A DNA stretch of 64,000 bases from Saccharomycopsis fibuligera x Saccharomycopsis cf. fibuligera (GCA_001936135.1 CP012816.1:3221501-3285500); one strand, 5' to 3'. Shown: positions 1-10,838, numbered from the stretch's first letter. Translations and numbers: made by a program. The notes: a model not told the origin generated them from the letters alone.

Positions 1-931
1 TGTTTGGCCCGGCGGTCAGTCTGGTCTGAGTCGCCGCTTGTTGGCAGGCAGTTCCTGCGGACAGCGGTCGGTCCAGCCGTCCTTACCGTGGGTGTTTGTC
101 GAAAAGGTAGCCTAAAAGGTAGCCTAAAAGGTATGTTGAAGCACTTGCAGCGGTGCGGCCCTCGTCCGCCAGCCAGCGCCAGCGCTGGATAATCCGCTGG
201 ATAATCCGCCGGCAGACAAGCAACAAGATCTCCGCGGTGGTCCTAGATGATGATAACTTTTCTTTATTTTTACCAGTGGAGCAAATCAACACGGACTAGT
301 CGTCCTGGCTAGTCTCTTTTGCAGTGAAGGTAATACGTTTGTCATAGTTACACTGATACTCCGCTTGTTGCTTGTTTCGCTGCCTGGTTGGCGGTTTACT
401 TTTGCCTTTTCAGAGGAAGCGCCCAGTACTAACATGTTCAGACCAAACTCATCTAGCGTCGGTGTCGGGCTGTTGCCGCAGTCCCAGGCTGAATTTTTCA
501 TTGTGTATGCCATAAATATAGAACTTTTCTCAGAGACATTGATCGAGACTGTCAGTTGTAAGCAAAGCGCCAGCGCCAGTAGCAGCCAGCGCGGCGGTGT
601 CTGCGGCCGTTTCGAAGATACGGACAGCAGTTTCGCTTGCTGTGGCCAGCGCTCCAGCAGAGCAGCGTTGGACTAGCCGTGGGGCCGCCGGTGCGCACCA
701 GCAGAAACGTACGGAAGGCAGCGCACATGTCGGTTGTGGCGACTCCCCTGCCACCGTCGAGGCACTACAGATGGCCACAACAAAGACAAAGTTAAAAAAA
801 AGCATTACATGAACTTCGCTTCATAGTATTAGTTAAAACATTATAGAGAAATTTTATTCTGCCAAAAGATCACACATAAAAGATAACAGTCATGCACAAA
901 AAGCTAAGCATTTGATTAACTAAAAACACAT
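1..931. other. Non-coding left edge with 12-bp tandem repeats
   Basis: No gene could be supported here. The sequence is GC-rich up to about 780, then becomes AT-rich where the 3' untranslated region of RPL31 must lie. Two short tandem repeats are visible: AAAAGGTAGCCT at 102-113 and 114-125 with a partial third copy to 133, and GCTGGATAATCC at 184-195 and 196-207. Open frames on both strands are short, lack a convincing start and have skewed composition typical of chance frames in GC-rich DNA. A gene ending just left of the window cannot be excluded. Confidence 0.6.
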
Positions 932-1944
932 TTACTCGTCATCCTCTTCAATGACAACGGTTTCCAAACCTTTAGCAGAAGCAACCTCAACTGGTTCAAC
1001 GTAGGAGTACAATTTTTCCTTGGCGTCTTCTTCTTCGTTTCTCTTTCTGGAGATTCTGATTCTCATTCTGTACTGGACGCCTTGGACACCTCTTTTCCAG
1101 ATGGCCTGGTTGAGCTTTGGGTCCAATCTGACATCGGTGGTCTTCATGTGCAAGTAAGCGAACTTCTTGATTTCCTTGACAGCCTTTGGGGCTCTCTTTT
1201 TGAAGGAAACACCATGCAACTAGAGATGGAAAGTTAGTAATTGCAACTTCAGGCTAGACTATATGTGACGGTTGGCGGTTGGCAGCATTGGCAACGGCTC
1301 AAAAGAGAATGGCGATACGGCAGGGCGCGGAGTTGTCGCAGGTGGGGCCTGAGTGCGGCCGCAAGCTTTGTCGGCTCAACTTCAGTGGGGCCTCGCTGAA
1401 CATCAAAACACGGCCGTTAGTTGAAGCTGCCGCTGTTCATCCCGTATCATGGTTTCTACGACCGTTCTTCCGGGCCACAATGTCCAAAAGAACAGTAGCT
1501 TTAGTGCCGTGATGTTGGTGCCGGCACAAGTTCTGGCGTATTCTCGGCCATGCTCTTGGGGTGTTGTGCTGGGCTGTGCTTCGTCTCGCCTTGTTTATCA
1601 GTTGTTTGCTCTGGTACGACAGTTCTTGTACGTTGGTCTATAATAAACAACGCTTTTGGCTGTTGCTGTTTTCCTGCTTTCTTTTGCCTTTTTGTTTTTC
1701 CTTTTTTGATACACTGAGACTCTTCTATTCCCCATCAGTATCCGCATAAGCCTCTGCCGTTACTTTGCACTTCTCCCAAGCTGGATTGAGTCCCGCTGTA
1801 AATTTTTCACCGTGATAATTTTTTACCGCCAATACTAAATGCAAACCCAGCAAGAACAAAAACAGGATAACTTACTCTTTTGTGCAAGTTGATGGTGTAT
1901 TCACGGGTGACAACGTCCTTAAGAGCACTTCTTTGGGTAGACAT
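932..1944 (-). CDS. RPL31: 60S ribosomal protein L31 (eL31), two exons
   Basis: Predicted 118-residue component of the large ribosomal subunit. Exon 1 (1944-1876) encodes 23 residues ending in NLHKR; exon 2 (1219-932) continues [16 protein letters not shown] and ends in VVIEEDDE. The joined protein follows yeast Rpl31 almost residue by residue, including the [10 protein letters not shown] and [13 protein letters not shown] blocks. The start is fixed by the ATG at 1944; without splicing, exon 2 has no ATG at its head (it begins with a TTG leucine codon). The intron interrupts right after the conserved Arg of LHKR, with phase 0. Leucines use TTG, CTT and CTC, with no CTG that I could see. Highly expressed and probably driven from the region just right of 1944, where I could not identify a Rap1, Tbf1 or Cbf1 site with confidence. 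Confidence 0.97.
1220..1875 (-). other. RPL31: RPL31 intron (656 nt)
   Basis: The donor on the minus strand is GTAAGT (1875-1870). A perfect TACTAAC branch site lies at 1239-1233 and the acceptor is CTAG ending at 1220. The interior is unusual: about 1270-1445 is clearly GC-rich compared with the rest, while the part nearest the donor is AT-rich. No C/D-box or H/ACA snoRNA could be recognised by eye. Some ribosomal-protein introns in fungi carry small RNAs or autoregulatory hairpins, so the GC-rich block is a candidate for structured RNA, but this is inference. Confidence 0.93.
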
Positions 1945-2895
1945 TTTGTACTTGATGTTATATTGATCTATTAGTTCTTGCTACTTGGAACGATTCTTCA
2001 AAAAGATGCTTGAATCTCTATATTAAAACTTTTTTTTTTTTTCTTTCCTCTCAATTTTCCGACTAGTTTTTTTTCTTCTCCTGTGCGCAGGCCGCCAGCC
2101 AGCACACAGTGGCTGCCTGCGCTGCTGCAGTCTGGCTCTGGCCGGGAGCGAGCGCCAGAGAACGAGAGAGAGACGGAGGGAGAACCGAGGAGAGCGGCGG
2201 TATGCCCCAGGCAGCGCCAGCGCCAGCACCACCGTCCCACCGTCCCACCGTCCGCTATCCGCTATCCGCAGCACCAGCGTGTGTACTGCGAGCTGCGGAA
2301 AAAACGGTACTGGTTAAGCAGCACGCAGCACAATGTCAGCTCCCGCTTTCCACTGTCACATTAGCGTCCGCGGGGCTACTTAGTATATTTAGCCCCAGTT
2401 CATGTCTCGTGACTATAGTGTGACCGTGTGCCTCGGCCATAACGTGATTTGACGGTTCGACAGTTTGACGGTTCGACGATCTTACGACCACAAATTGTGA
2501 TTCAACTCCCAACATGTGGCAGCCTGCGGTTGAGCCCCTCAGCCACGGGGAGCATAGCATAGGAGGCCGTGGATGAGTAACCGGTGTGAAATAGGCTATG
2601 CTGCTTCGCAGCTAAAGAGTAAACGCTCATCTTTGTCTTTAGAACGGAGCACACTCTCCATACTGTAATGCGCTGGTCGGCTTTGAAGCGATGAGGATCT
2701 TTTGTTGGACCCGGCACTGCAGCAGTGTGTAATGCTACAAAGCGCCCAAGTAGCGCTCGCTCGCTCGCTACAATTAGCCAAAGTAATATAAAAACAGCCA
2801 GTTATAGTGCGTGTTCATTATCGTAAACAAAGCTATTCAATTTCTGGTTTGAGAAAAAGTTACAGCATGTTGTGACATGGTCACAACATGTTTGC
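1945..2895. other. Intergenic: RPL31 promoter side and 3' flank of next gene
   Basis: About 950 bases with no supported gene. A long A-run on the minus strand (T-run 2031-2041 on plus) sits close upstream of RPL31, as is common in yeast ribosomal-protein promoters. The central part (2090-2280) is GC-rich. GACGGTTCGAC occurs twice in close succession near 2451-2476. The right end holds the 3' flank of the minus-strand gene that ends at 2896. Confidence 0.5.
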
Positions 2896-4428
2896 CTACT
2901 CAAATCCATAAATCTTGTTAATACTCATTTTCCAACCTTCCGCAAGCAAGTCCACTACTTCTACGCTTTTGTTTTGCATTATCTGTACAATGTGCTCGTG
3001 CTCGTGCTCTTGCTGATTTGCCGCTTCATTAATCTCCTTGCTGCCGCCTTTTTTCTTGGTGTTGTCTTTCTTTTCGTCGGTGCCATCCTCCTCCTTACTA
3101 TCATCTTTGTTTCCATCGCTGGCAGCGTCTTTTGCTGCTTTATTTGCTGTCTTCTCTGTATCTTGCGTCGCCCGCTCTGTAGCCGTCCGTTTCTTATCAC
3201 TGCGAAACACATCCACGTATTTGTCCTCTGTTCTTGTTTCCAACTCCACTTGAGCGCAAAAACAACAGATTATTCTTCCGGTGATGCGTGTTTGCTGATT
3301 AAGACTCAACAAATCTTCCCATTTTTCAATTTTCGGCGGCTCACTAAGCGGTTTCAATCGTAGCACGTCTTCGTTGTCTAAAATTGGGGTGACCTGCGTC
3401 AACACTCTTTGTAAACATTTTACCGATTCTGTGTTGCCAATATTGCTGCTGCCTGTGTCATCTCCGTCTCCATTGACATTCTCGCATTTATCCCCGTCGT
3501 TCTTGGTACTGATATTATTCACCATCTTTAGTTTGTTGACATAGTGCTCTGATTTGGCATAGTCGCCCATGATGAGAGTAATTAGTGCCGCAAGCAAACA
3601 GTAATGTGAATAAAATCGAATGTCCACCACCTTGAACCCCGACTTATAAGCAGCAGCATCCTCGCTGTCAGCATTTGACGCAAACTTTAGCTTCAAATTC
3701 TTGAGAAATGAATCCGCATGCGTCAAAAAGGTTAGATAGTCTCGCTTAGCAATTAAGTTAGCGCTAACATTGAGGCTGAGCAAGTACAAAACCACCGTGG
3801 AAGACTCCACAAGCCCCTTGTTGGTAAGATCTTTGCTAGCTTTGCCTCTTAGTATCCAAAGCAAACTATAGAGCTCCGAAGTGCAAAGCAGGCTGGGACT
3901 ATTGGTGCGAAGCCTAATCACCAATAACTCCAAGCTTAGTGGTAAGTCCACAGGGAAGCCAATTTTCCGATTATCACCGTGCAACAGGTGGGTCAACTTA
4001 AATAACTGAGCACTCAACTTTTTTGCCTCTTGCTTGGCTATACTAATACAGTATGGGTCATTAGTGAATGCAAGTAATGATAGCCTTATCTCCCAAAGCA
4101 TGTATATTATTGACGGAGAGTGATTTGTGTGTGGTGAAAGGAGCATGGCTTTAGCAAGAGCAGAAGCGCTGGTGTATGTGGTTCTGAAGCTGGCATTTTG
4201 GGCTTGTTGTTGTTGAATACCAAGCAACACAAGATACTTGAGCCGGAGAAAGTCTTTTTGAAGCTCAATGGTAGCTGTGTTGTCCGTGTCATCGCTATTA
4301 TTGACATCATCGAGGATGTAATCTGGAATATTGGGAGGAGGCAAAGGCGGAGTGGAAAGAAAAAGCTTTCTTTCCAAAAGGGAAGAGTACGCGGAGATGT
4401 TGAGCTTAGTCGGCAGTGGCAGTGTCAT
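2896..4428 (-). CDS. Helical repeat protein, possibly TRAPPC12-like
   Basis: A 510-residue protein starting at a clean ATG (4428). Residues about 55-300 are rich in leucine and look like helical, TPR-type repeats, for example LWEIRLSLLAFTND and CLLAALITLIMGDYAKSEHY. The spacing of these blocks (an LW..RL helix, a P-x-x-LELL helix, then a helix ending GDY.KSEHY) reminds me of the C-terminal half of the TRAPP subunit TRAPPC12, a vesicle-tethering factor, but I cannot confirm this. The C-terminal 120 residues contain a Lys/Glu/Asp-rich low-complexity stretch, including an EHEHEH run, followed by a short conserved-looking end (VEVVDLLAEGWKMSINKIYGFE region). It stands alone, with convergent or divergent neighbours. 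The gene is well supported by length and composition; the function is not. Confidence 0.6.
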   Translation of the reverse strand: MTLPLPTKLNISAYSSLLERKLFLSTPPLPPPNIPDYILDDVNNSDDTDNTATIELQKDFLRLKYLVLLGIQQQQAQNASFRTTYTSASALAKAMLLSPHTNHSPSIIYMLWEIRLSLLAFTNDPYCISIAKQEAKKLSAQLFKLTHLLHGDNRKIGFPVDLPLSLELLVIRLRTNSPSLLCTSELYSLLWILRGKASKDLTNKGLVESSTVVLYLLSLNVSANLIAKRDYLTFLTHADSFLKNLKLKFASNADSEDAAAYKSGFKVVDIRFYSHYCLLAALITLIMGDYAKSEHYVNKLKMVNNISTKNDGDKCENVNGDGDDTGSSNIGNTESVKCLQRVLTQVTPILDNEDVLRLKPLSEPPKIEKWEDLLSLNQQTRITGRIICCFCAQVELETRTEDKYVDVFRSDKKRTATERATQDTEKTANKAAKDAASDGNKDDSKEEDGTDEKKDNTKKKGGSKEINEAANQQEHEHEHIVQIMQNKSVEVVDLLAEGWKMSINKIYGFE

Positions 4429-5005
4429 TGTGGGTGTGAGTTCTGCCCAGTGGTCCTATCAATCACGCATATATTTATCTGTCTAGCTCTTCTGTTCAGA
4501 AGAATATCCACACATGTCAAACGCCAAATGGCGATTACCAAAAGACCCGTAGTGTTGGTACTTTATCTTGCTGCTCTAGTCATCTGACATATCAGCTGAC
4601 TTCTTTCCTTCCTTGATTTTTCTTTCTTTATTTTTAGTTCTGGCGATTGGCACCGGATTGACATTGATATTGGCAGTGATGTCGATACATGCTATGTTGC
4701 ACCGATGGTACATTTTCTCTCACCAGTTATTCTCTGACCCAGCTCTTCACCAGTAGCACAGACAAGCACTCCCTCAATCCTAGCTTCCATCCAGTTTTAT
4801 CCCCGGCTCTGCTACTTTTTTTTTCCAGAACTCGTTCCACAGCCACACATCCTGTCTGACACTGTTGCTTCGAGGCTCTGATATTTCGCGTTTTGATGCA
4901 ATTATTCTAATCTCCTCCAAGTTCATCGACAACTGCCACCACATAGAGACAACGCACAACTGACATTACTTCAACTTTCCCTTGTTACGACCATTGGAAC
5001 AAACG
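4429..5005. other. Divergent promoter region
   Basis: About 580 bases between two divergently transcribed genes (minus-strand gene starting at 4428 and RXT3 starting at 5006). It must contain both promoters. Pyrimidine-rich stretches lie near 4600-4640 and 4815-4830. No strong TATA box or recognisable activator site was found. Confidence 0.5.
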
Positions 5006-5089
5006 ATGTCCAAAATTCCTTCAGAACTACTGCGCTCACCATCTGCCGCCCATCTGAAGCCTTCCATTCCCCGTGTTCACAGTGGCACC

Positions 5090-5140
<51 letters not shown>

Positions 5141-8032
5141 AATAATAATAATAATAATAATAATAGTAATAATAATAATAACCATAATAATAATGACGAT
5201 GATGATGATGATGAGGATGATAGTATTGGCCATAAAGAGACAAGACCTTCTAACGAGGGCATTAGACTCCCTCCAATATCTTTTATTAGCGGCTTGCAGC
5301 CTCCTCAAGCCCCACTCTCCATCAACCCGCTTTCCATGCCAAAGCTTTCCTCTTCTTCCGCCAGCAATTCGCCAATAACCTCAGAGCCGCCAATCAATAA
5401 TAGCTACAACAATAGCAAGAACATAGATGATAATCGCGTCCATCCTCCTTCAAGCAGTAACTCTCCCCGTAGATATGAGTTGCCAAAATTGGCTTCCCCA
5501 GCAGTGAGTCACCAACCTTTGCCTTCTTTTGATAGTCACCATCCGCAGCACCATCAACAACATCAACACCAGATCCAGCATCAGCATCACCATAGCCAGA
5601 ACCACCACCGCCATAGCACTAGCGGCGGTTCCACCCCAGCGGTTGACCAGCGGTCTCCAAGAAGACTGTCCGGCTTGAGCGACAATAGCACAGTAAAGCA
5701 TGGTCCCGGTTCAGGATACCAGCTCCCTAGCATATCGTCTTTTCAGACCGAGCTCCCGTCCAACAGAGGCACAATCAATTCTATACTAAATGGTGGTGAC
5801 TCTAGACAGTCCCAACAGCCGCCATCGCAACCACAGCCACCGCACTCTTACTCTCCTTCGTCATCGTCATCGTCGATGCCAGCCAGTGCTACAACTGCCG
5901 GTACGTCTACGGCTGCGACTATTGCTGCACCCGGTTCTCTCAATGATCAAGATAACCGACCAGCTGCACATCATTTATCAAACTCTTTCTCCTATTCTGG
6001 ACCAGTAAGCAGGCCCCCGCAGATTCCAAAACATAGAACCTATAGTAGCAGCTCAAACATCAATAGTCTTTTAAATAATGACGCCCCAGCTCCGGCTTTT
6101 GCCGCTGCTACCGCTCCTACTTCTACAAGTGTTATTAATGGTAATAACAGTATCCACAATCAACACAGAAACAGTGCCTCTTCAGATCCTCAGACATTGC
6201 AAACAAGAATCATTATCCACCAGCATCACCCAAACAGACTTAATTTGAATAATAGTGCAACAGCTAGTAACAAGAATGTCAATGATGAGCCAGCAAGTGC
6301 AAATTCCACTAAAATTACTACCACCGACGCTTCATATAGCTCATCAAATATCCAAGAGTACTCTAACAATAATAATGGGGGTATCAAGCAACAACAGCAC
6401 CAGCAGCACTCCCCCAAAGAGTCTAATCCTTCTCATTTAGTGCCACAGTATGGAACAGACTCTGATAATGTTCACAATTATGCTCCAGAACACTTGAGTT
6501 CAGCAACCTCCGGTGATTCATATACTGGTAGTGGAGCTGGTGTTTCTGCCTCTTTAGTAAAACCAAAAATGCATTCTGAACCTAGCGCAACCACAATAAC
6601 TCCTTCGGAGGTTACTGATTCATTGCCAGCTCAAGTCTCTGTACCGACAGCTACTGATCCAACCAATATCAATGTCAATGCTATTCACGGTAATAGCGTT
6701 CAAGTAGAGAAACCAAAGCCATTCGTGAAGCCAAAGCTAAAAGTGTCCAATCATGAGGCTTGCAAATTTGCTGCACAATTCCCAAGAAAAAATTTAGGTA
6801 CAATTCTTTATACTCTTTCTCCAACTCAATCTCTCAAAGAGTTGTTTAACATTGATCAGGAACAACAGTTTGACAGTGATATTAATAAAAACAATGAAGT
6901 GGTACCGCTGAAAGATGAGGGAAATCAAGACGGTTTTGATAAGGATTTGCAGGCATTATACAAGAGGGAAATCAGAAAAAATGATGTATTCTTACTTCCA
7001 GAACTTCGCAATCACATTAATTCCATCTTGACGGTCCGCGTGCCACGATACTACCTTAACTACAAAAACAATCCTAATTTGAGCATTAAAAAACGAAGCC
7101 TTTGGGGAACAGACATATACACTGATGATAGTGACGTGGTAGCAATCTTGAAGCATTGCGGATTCCTTGATAACGATGACGAAAATTTTAGCAGAAATGT
7201 TGGAAATAAAGATATCCTTGGTGAGAAAGAAGATGAGAGAATCAAAGAAGAGAGAGAAATACTAAAGGATCTACATGAGCTAGTTGGTGAACAAGAAAGG
7301 GTTATTGTTACTCCAGGATACGAAGGTAATGGTGACAGTGAAGGGGACAAACAAAAGCCAAATGTTCTTTTCAATGAAGCCGATCAAGCCGATGATATCA
7401 CATCAAAAGTAGAAGATACAAAGGCAGCAGGTGATGAATTATCTCCGACTTCTAATAAAGAAAATAATAACGAAAAAAAGTCTAGCGATTCTGACAATAA
7501 AAAAGAATCTTCTTCCTCATTGCTAACGTTATCAAAAGACAAAGTGCTAGAGCATATTGAGCCAACTGATATTGTTGGGTTCCAAAACTCTAATAATCAG
7601 TCGGACATAACGGTAGAATTACTTATTTTACCAACATTGAAAGAATACAGGGGTTCATTTCGCAACAATTTGAATTCTCGATCATGGACCACTTCGCATG
7701 ATGGTGTCTCAGTTGCTTTGTATTCAGTGCGTTATGATAATTTGCAACGCAAAGGAAAAACCAAAGATGGTGAACAGGTTTTCAAATATGTCAAGTATAC
7801 AAAAAAGGAAAAATATGCTAATTATGAATTATTTCAGCGCCTTAAATACGATGCTAATGGTAATAGTGAAAATGATAATACTACTGTTAGTCGCTCTGAG
7901 GCTAATAAGACAGATGGAAATCAAGAAAATGGTAATGATGGTGGTAAAAATGCCCCTACTCATGTTAATGGTGAACATGAGAAGCCGCATGATAATGATC
8001 AAGAAAGAAGTGCTAAAAGAGCTAAAGTTTAA
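5006..8032 (+). CDS. RXT3: Rxt3, subunit of the Rpd3L histone deacetylase complex
   Basis: A 1008-residue protein. The conserved part is C-terminal. Residues about 670-730 contain LTVRVPRYYLNYKNNP and LWGTDIYTDDSDVVAI, the signature block of the Rxt3 domain. About 870-950 holds the second half (ITVELLILPTLKEYRG, SWTTSHDGVSVALYSVRYDN, KYVKYTKKEKYANYELFQRL). Rxt3 works in the large Rpd3 deacetylase complex in the nucleus. The N-terminal 600 residues are disordered: a 25-residue Asn tract, His/Gln-rich and Ser-rich segments, with no domain I recognise. S. cerevisiae Rxt3 is only about 300 residues, so this version carries a large extension. The start is the ATG at 5006 (MSKIPSELL); the frame is open a little further upstream only through a TTG. 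An acidic, KKES-rich linker separates the two conserved halves. Confidence 0.88.
5090..5179 (+). repeat. RXT3: AAC/AAT trinucleotide tract encoding polyasparagine
   Basis: Sixteen AAC codons (5090-5137) are followed directly by nine AAT codons (5138-5164). After one AGT, more AAT codons follow, and then an Asp-rich (GAT)n stretch near 5196-5221. The sharp switch from AAC to AAT suggests two separate expansions of synonymous triplets within one coding tract. Confidence 0.95.
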
Positions 8033-8507
8033 TAAAGTTCTAAACTGCTTATGCCAGGCACTAGAATGGAATAGCTTATGTTTGAATTTTAATTCTTTTT
8101 TTTTGTCTTCTTTTTTATTTTAAAATTTCTTATATATTCTAATCTGTAATCTACTTTTCTTCGTTTCTTTCGCTTAACTTTAATCAATGGTCACTTCTAA
8201 AAATTTTGAGTTACCAGTCTAAAAAAGGTATTTACTATGAACCTAATATACCGGCCATACCCCTCAAGATCCTATGATTCTATGATTCTATGATGTAGAC
8301 TTTTGAATAAGTTATTCGATCTAAGGAAAATACAATAGACAGGAAAAATGTACAGTAAATTTTGATACGGGGTGCACATGGACATCACATGTTAAAGCAA
8401 AGTCAAAACAAGCTTGAAAACTATTAAATAATATGTTCAACCTCTGTGCATGTTTTTCATATAGATGCAGAAACTAGTGGATAAGAATTGCAAAGAAAAA
8501 ACCAATT
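8033..8507. other. Convergent intergenic region with 8-bp tandem repeat
   Basis: This holds the 3' ends of RXT3 (plus) and the multicopper oxidase (minus). A short tandem repeat CTATGATT lies at 8272-8279 and 8280-8287, with an imperfect third copy to 8295. T-rich stretches at 8094-8120 may serve 3'-end formation of RXT3. No gene is supported. Confidence 0.6.
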
Positions 8508-10490
8508 CTACTGCCATTTAGAATTAGACATGCCCTGGGCAGTTTTTGGAATATCCAGCTTAGCTTCAATGAAAACCGCTGCCATTCCAGCGCTCATATG
8601 GGTTTGAATATGACAATGAATCATCCATACCCCTGGATTATCAGCAACAAACCTAACTATTGCATAGCCACCAAGCATCACTCCAACATTATCGACGTAA
8701 GCAGGATTTTCAAAATTGAACAAGTTCAGTTTACCATCTTGAAGCGCTTCCTCTACCGTGCTATATAAAAATGTGGCAACGTCATCATTTATGGCGATGT
8801 TCCAAAAAGAATGGCCATGAAGATGCATTGGATGGTCGGCTAGTGCTGTGTTTTGAAATATCACATCTACTACATCGCCGTATTTTATTCCTTTATCAAG
8901 TACTGTAGCTCCCATAATTTCAGTGTAATTTGTTGGATCTTTACCATCATTGCCAGTAGTTGAAGCCGAAAGGTTGTATAATAAGGGATATTTCAGCTCC
9001 ATGCTCATATCCATTGGGATGTTGTCGACAACTGCGAATTCTGACATACTTGGCTTTGTCAAATTCAAATGAAGTGTCACAGCAGCAGGGCCTTTTGGGG
9101 GTTTTAATTTCATATTATAAGGACTGGATTTTCTTGGATCAATACTATGTAGGTTTCCGTATTGAGAGCATAATTCTGCTCCATGATTTTGATACCGTTT
9201 ACCATTGTTTGGGTCCAGTATCTTTTGAATACTTTTTATGTCACTGCTTGATTCTGATCCGTAGACAAGATACGCAAGTCCCTCGATAATTTGTGGCATA
9301 TCATTGCATGCAGTTCTGATAGCAAATGGTTGACTAGTACTTTTATGATCAGCTTTGTTGGTCTTTATCAAAACGGTGACACGTTGTCCAATTGTTAAAT
9401 ATACTTGCTGGCCTGTTTTCGGTTTAACAAATTCACCATCAACGGCAATAACCGTTATGTCATGATCATCGATACTAACCATCTTAGAAAATTCACCTCC
9501 GGCATTCAAAATGTTCAACATAATGTATGATTGATCATTTGTGTAGATAATTTCCCTGTCTGTAGTGGCATTTTGGCATTCCGTGTTGTACCCCGGAAAC
9601 TCCAACTTGGATTTATTATAACTCTTGTCTGAGAAGCCATTTAACTTGCCCAAGTCAAGGCATCCATATGCATCAATAGACACTCTATCCGTGCCAAGAG
9701 CTTTCTTTAAAACTTTGGTCTTGCTTCGTGCTTCAACAGTTTTCGTGGTCTTATCCATACAAACATGACGGCCTTTTCCATTGATCAAAAGCGACCGCAC
9801 ACAGCTTGGATCCATACCATAATTAAACAACTTGCTAGCCACTGTATCAAAATCATCTTTGAACCAATCCGTCAATATTAGCAGTTGAGGACTTTTTTCT
9901 AACTTCTTAAACAGTTCGAGATCTTCACTGTTATTGGAAACATCAGAATATGGTCTAGGCACTGTATTATTTGGCCTGATGTAGATAGGCCCATTAATTC
10001 CATCATTAGCATAACCGCTGTAATGAGCATGATACCAATAAAAGCCATACTGGTCAAGCCTGTATGCGTATGAAAAAGAGTTGCCGCTTTTTATAGGCCA
10101 TTGAGTGATTCCAGGACTGCCATCTGAGAAAGGTGTGTCGCGCTGATGAATTCCATGCCAATGAATAGTTATAGGCATGCTCAATTGGTTGTTGACTTTG
10201 ACAACTACCCAATCACCTTGATCAGCTTCAATCTTCGGTCCTGGTGATTTGCCATTAATTAGAAAAACTCGACGGTTGTTGCCTTCAATATTTCTTATCT
10301 CAGAAGTAATATTCCAATCATAGTTGTGGATAGTTGCGCCTTTAGGTATCACAGATTCCAGGTTCGTAAACCCTTTTTTGCTTGTCAAAGTTCGATAGTC
10401 AGACAGGGGCCAAGGATATGGTAGACATTGTGTTTTGATAAAGTGAAATAATGTTAAAAATATTTGTAATACCCAAAAAGCTTTCAGCAT
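8508..10490 (-). CDS. Secreted laccase-like multicopper oxidase
   Basis: A 660-residue copper oxidase starting at the ATG at 10490 (the codons above it open only through TTG). The first 20 or so residues form a hydrophobic signal peptide ending near TQCLP. All four copper-binding signatures are present: HWHGIHQ (about 110), WYHAHYSGY (about 152), HPMHLHGH (about 553) and HCHIQTHMSAGM (about 625). The residue ten after the type-1 copper Cys is Met, not the Leu of Fet3, which usually means a lower redox potential. There is no C-terminal membrane anchor, unlike Fet3 ferroxidases, so it is probably secreted. The N-terminal domain resembles filamentous-fungal laccase/Abr1-type and ascorbate-oxidase-type enzymes more than Fet3. 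Substrate unknown: phenolics, metals or pigment precursors are possible. Several Asn-X-Ser/Thr sites suggest glycosylation. Its left neighbour converges on it; a gene desert lies upstream. Confidence 0.9.
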   Translation of the reverse strand: MLKAFWVLQIFLTLFHFIKTQCLPYPWPLSDYRTLTSKKGFTNLESVIPKGATIHNYDWNITSEIRNIEGNNRRVFLINGKSPGPKIEADQGDWVVVKVNNQLSMPITIHWHGIHQRDTPFSDGSPGITQWPIKSGNSFSYAYRLDQYGFYWYHAHYSGYANDGINGPIYIRPNNTVPRPYSDVSNNSEDLELFKKLEKSPQLLILTDWFKDDFDTVASKLFNYGMDPSCVRSLLINGKGRHVCMDKTTKTVEARSKTKVLKKALGTDRVSIDAYGCLDLGKLNGFSDKSYNKSKLEFPGYNTECQNATTDREIIYTNDQSYIMLNILNAGGEFSKMVSIDDHDITVIAVDGEFVKPKTGQQVYLTIGQRVTVLIKTNKADHKSTSQPFAIRTACNDMPQIIEGLAYLVYGSESSSDIKSIQKILDPNNGKRYQNHGAELCSQYGNLHSIDPRKSSPYNMKLKPPKGPAAVTLHLNLTKPSMSEFAVVDNIPMDMSMELKYPLLYNLSASTTGNDGKDPTNYTEIMGATVLDKGIKYGDVVDVIFQNTALADHPMHLHGHSFWNIAINDDVATFLYSTVEEALQDGKLNLFNFENPAYVDNVGVMLGGYAIVRFVADNPGVWMIHCHIQTHMSAGMAAVFIEAKLDIPKTAQGMSNSKWQ

Positions 10491-10838
10491 TATTTTATTG
10501 GTCAAATTGTTGTTTTCGTTTTTCTTTGCTATGACTTTTTGAAAAACTTATTATTATTAATTGATCAATGTTAATGTTTTTCAAGCGCTAAAGGCTGTTT
10601 TATATAATCATAAAGAAGCTTTTGGTAAGACATTAGCACTCATAACAACATTAGAACTGAAACCATTAATTGAAAACTTGTTAATGTCTTTCTAAAGACC
10701 CAAGTTCGCGATTCTTCTTCCGAATTCATAAACAGATTGCCTATTCTATGAGCCTAAAACAAGATAATTAAATAAAAAAAAGTCAATGAAAACGGAGACA
10801 ATACACAGTAACTTGATGATTCATGCATGTAGTGTACA

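Noticed and set aside
2872-3363. Hydrophobic 163-codon plus-strand frame
   Set aside because: Antisense of the Lys/Glu-rich tail of the minus-strand gene; apparent membrane segments arise from that complement.
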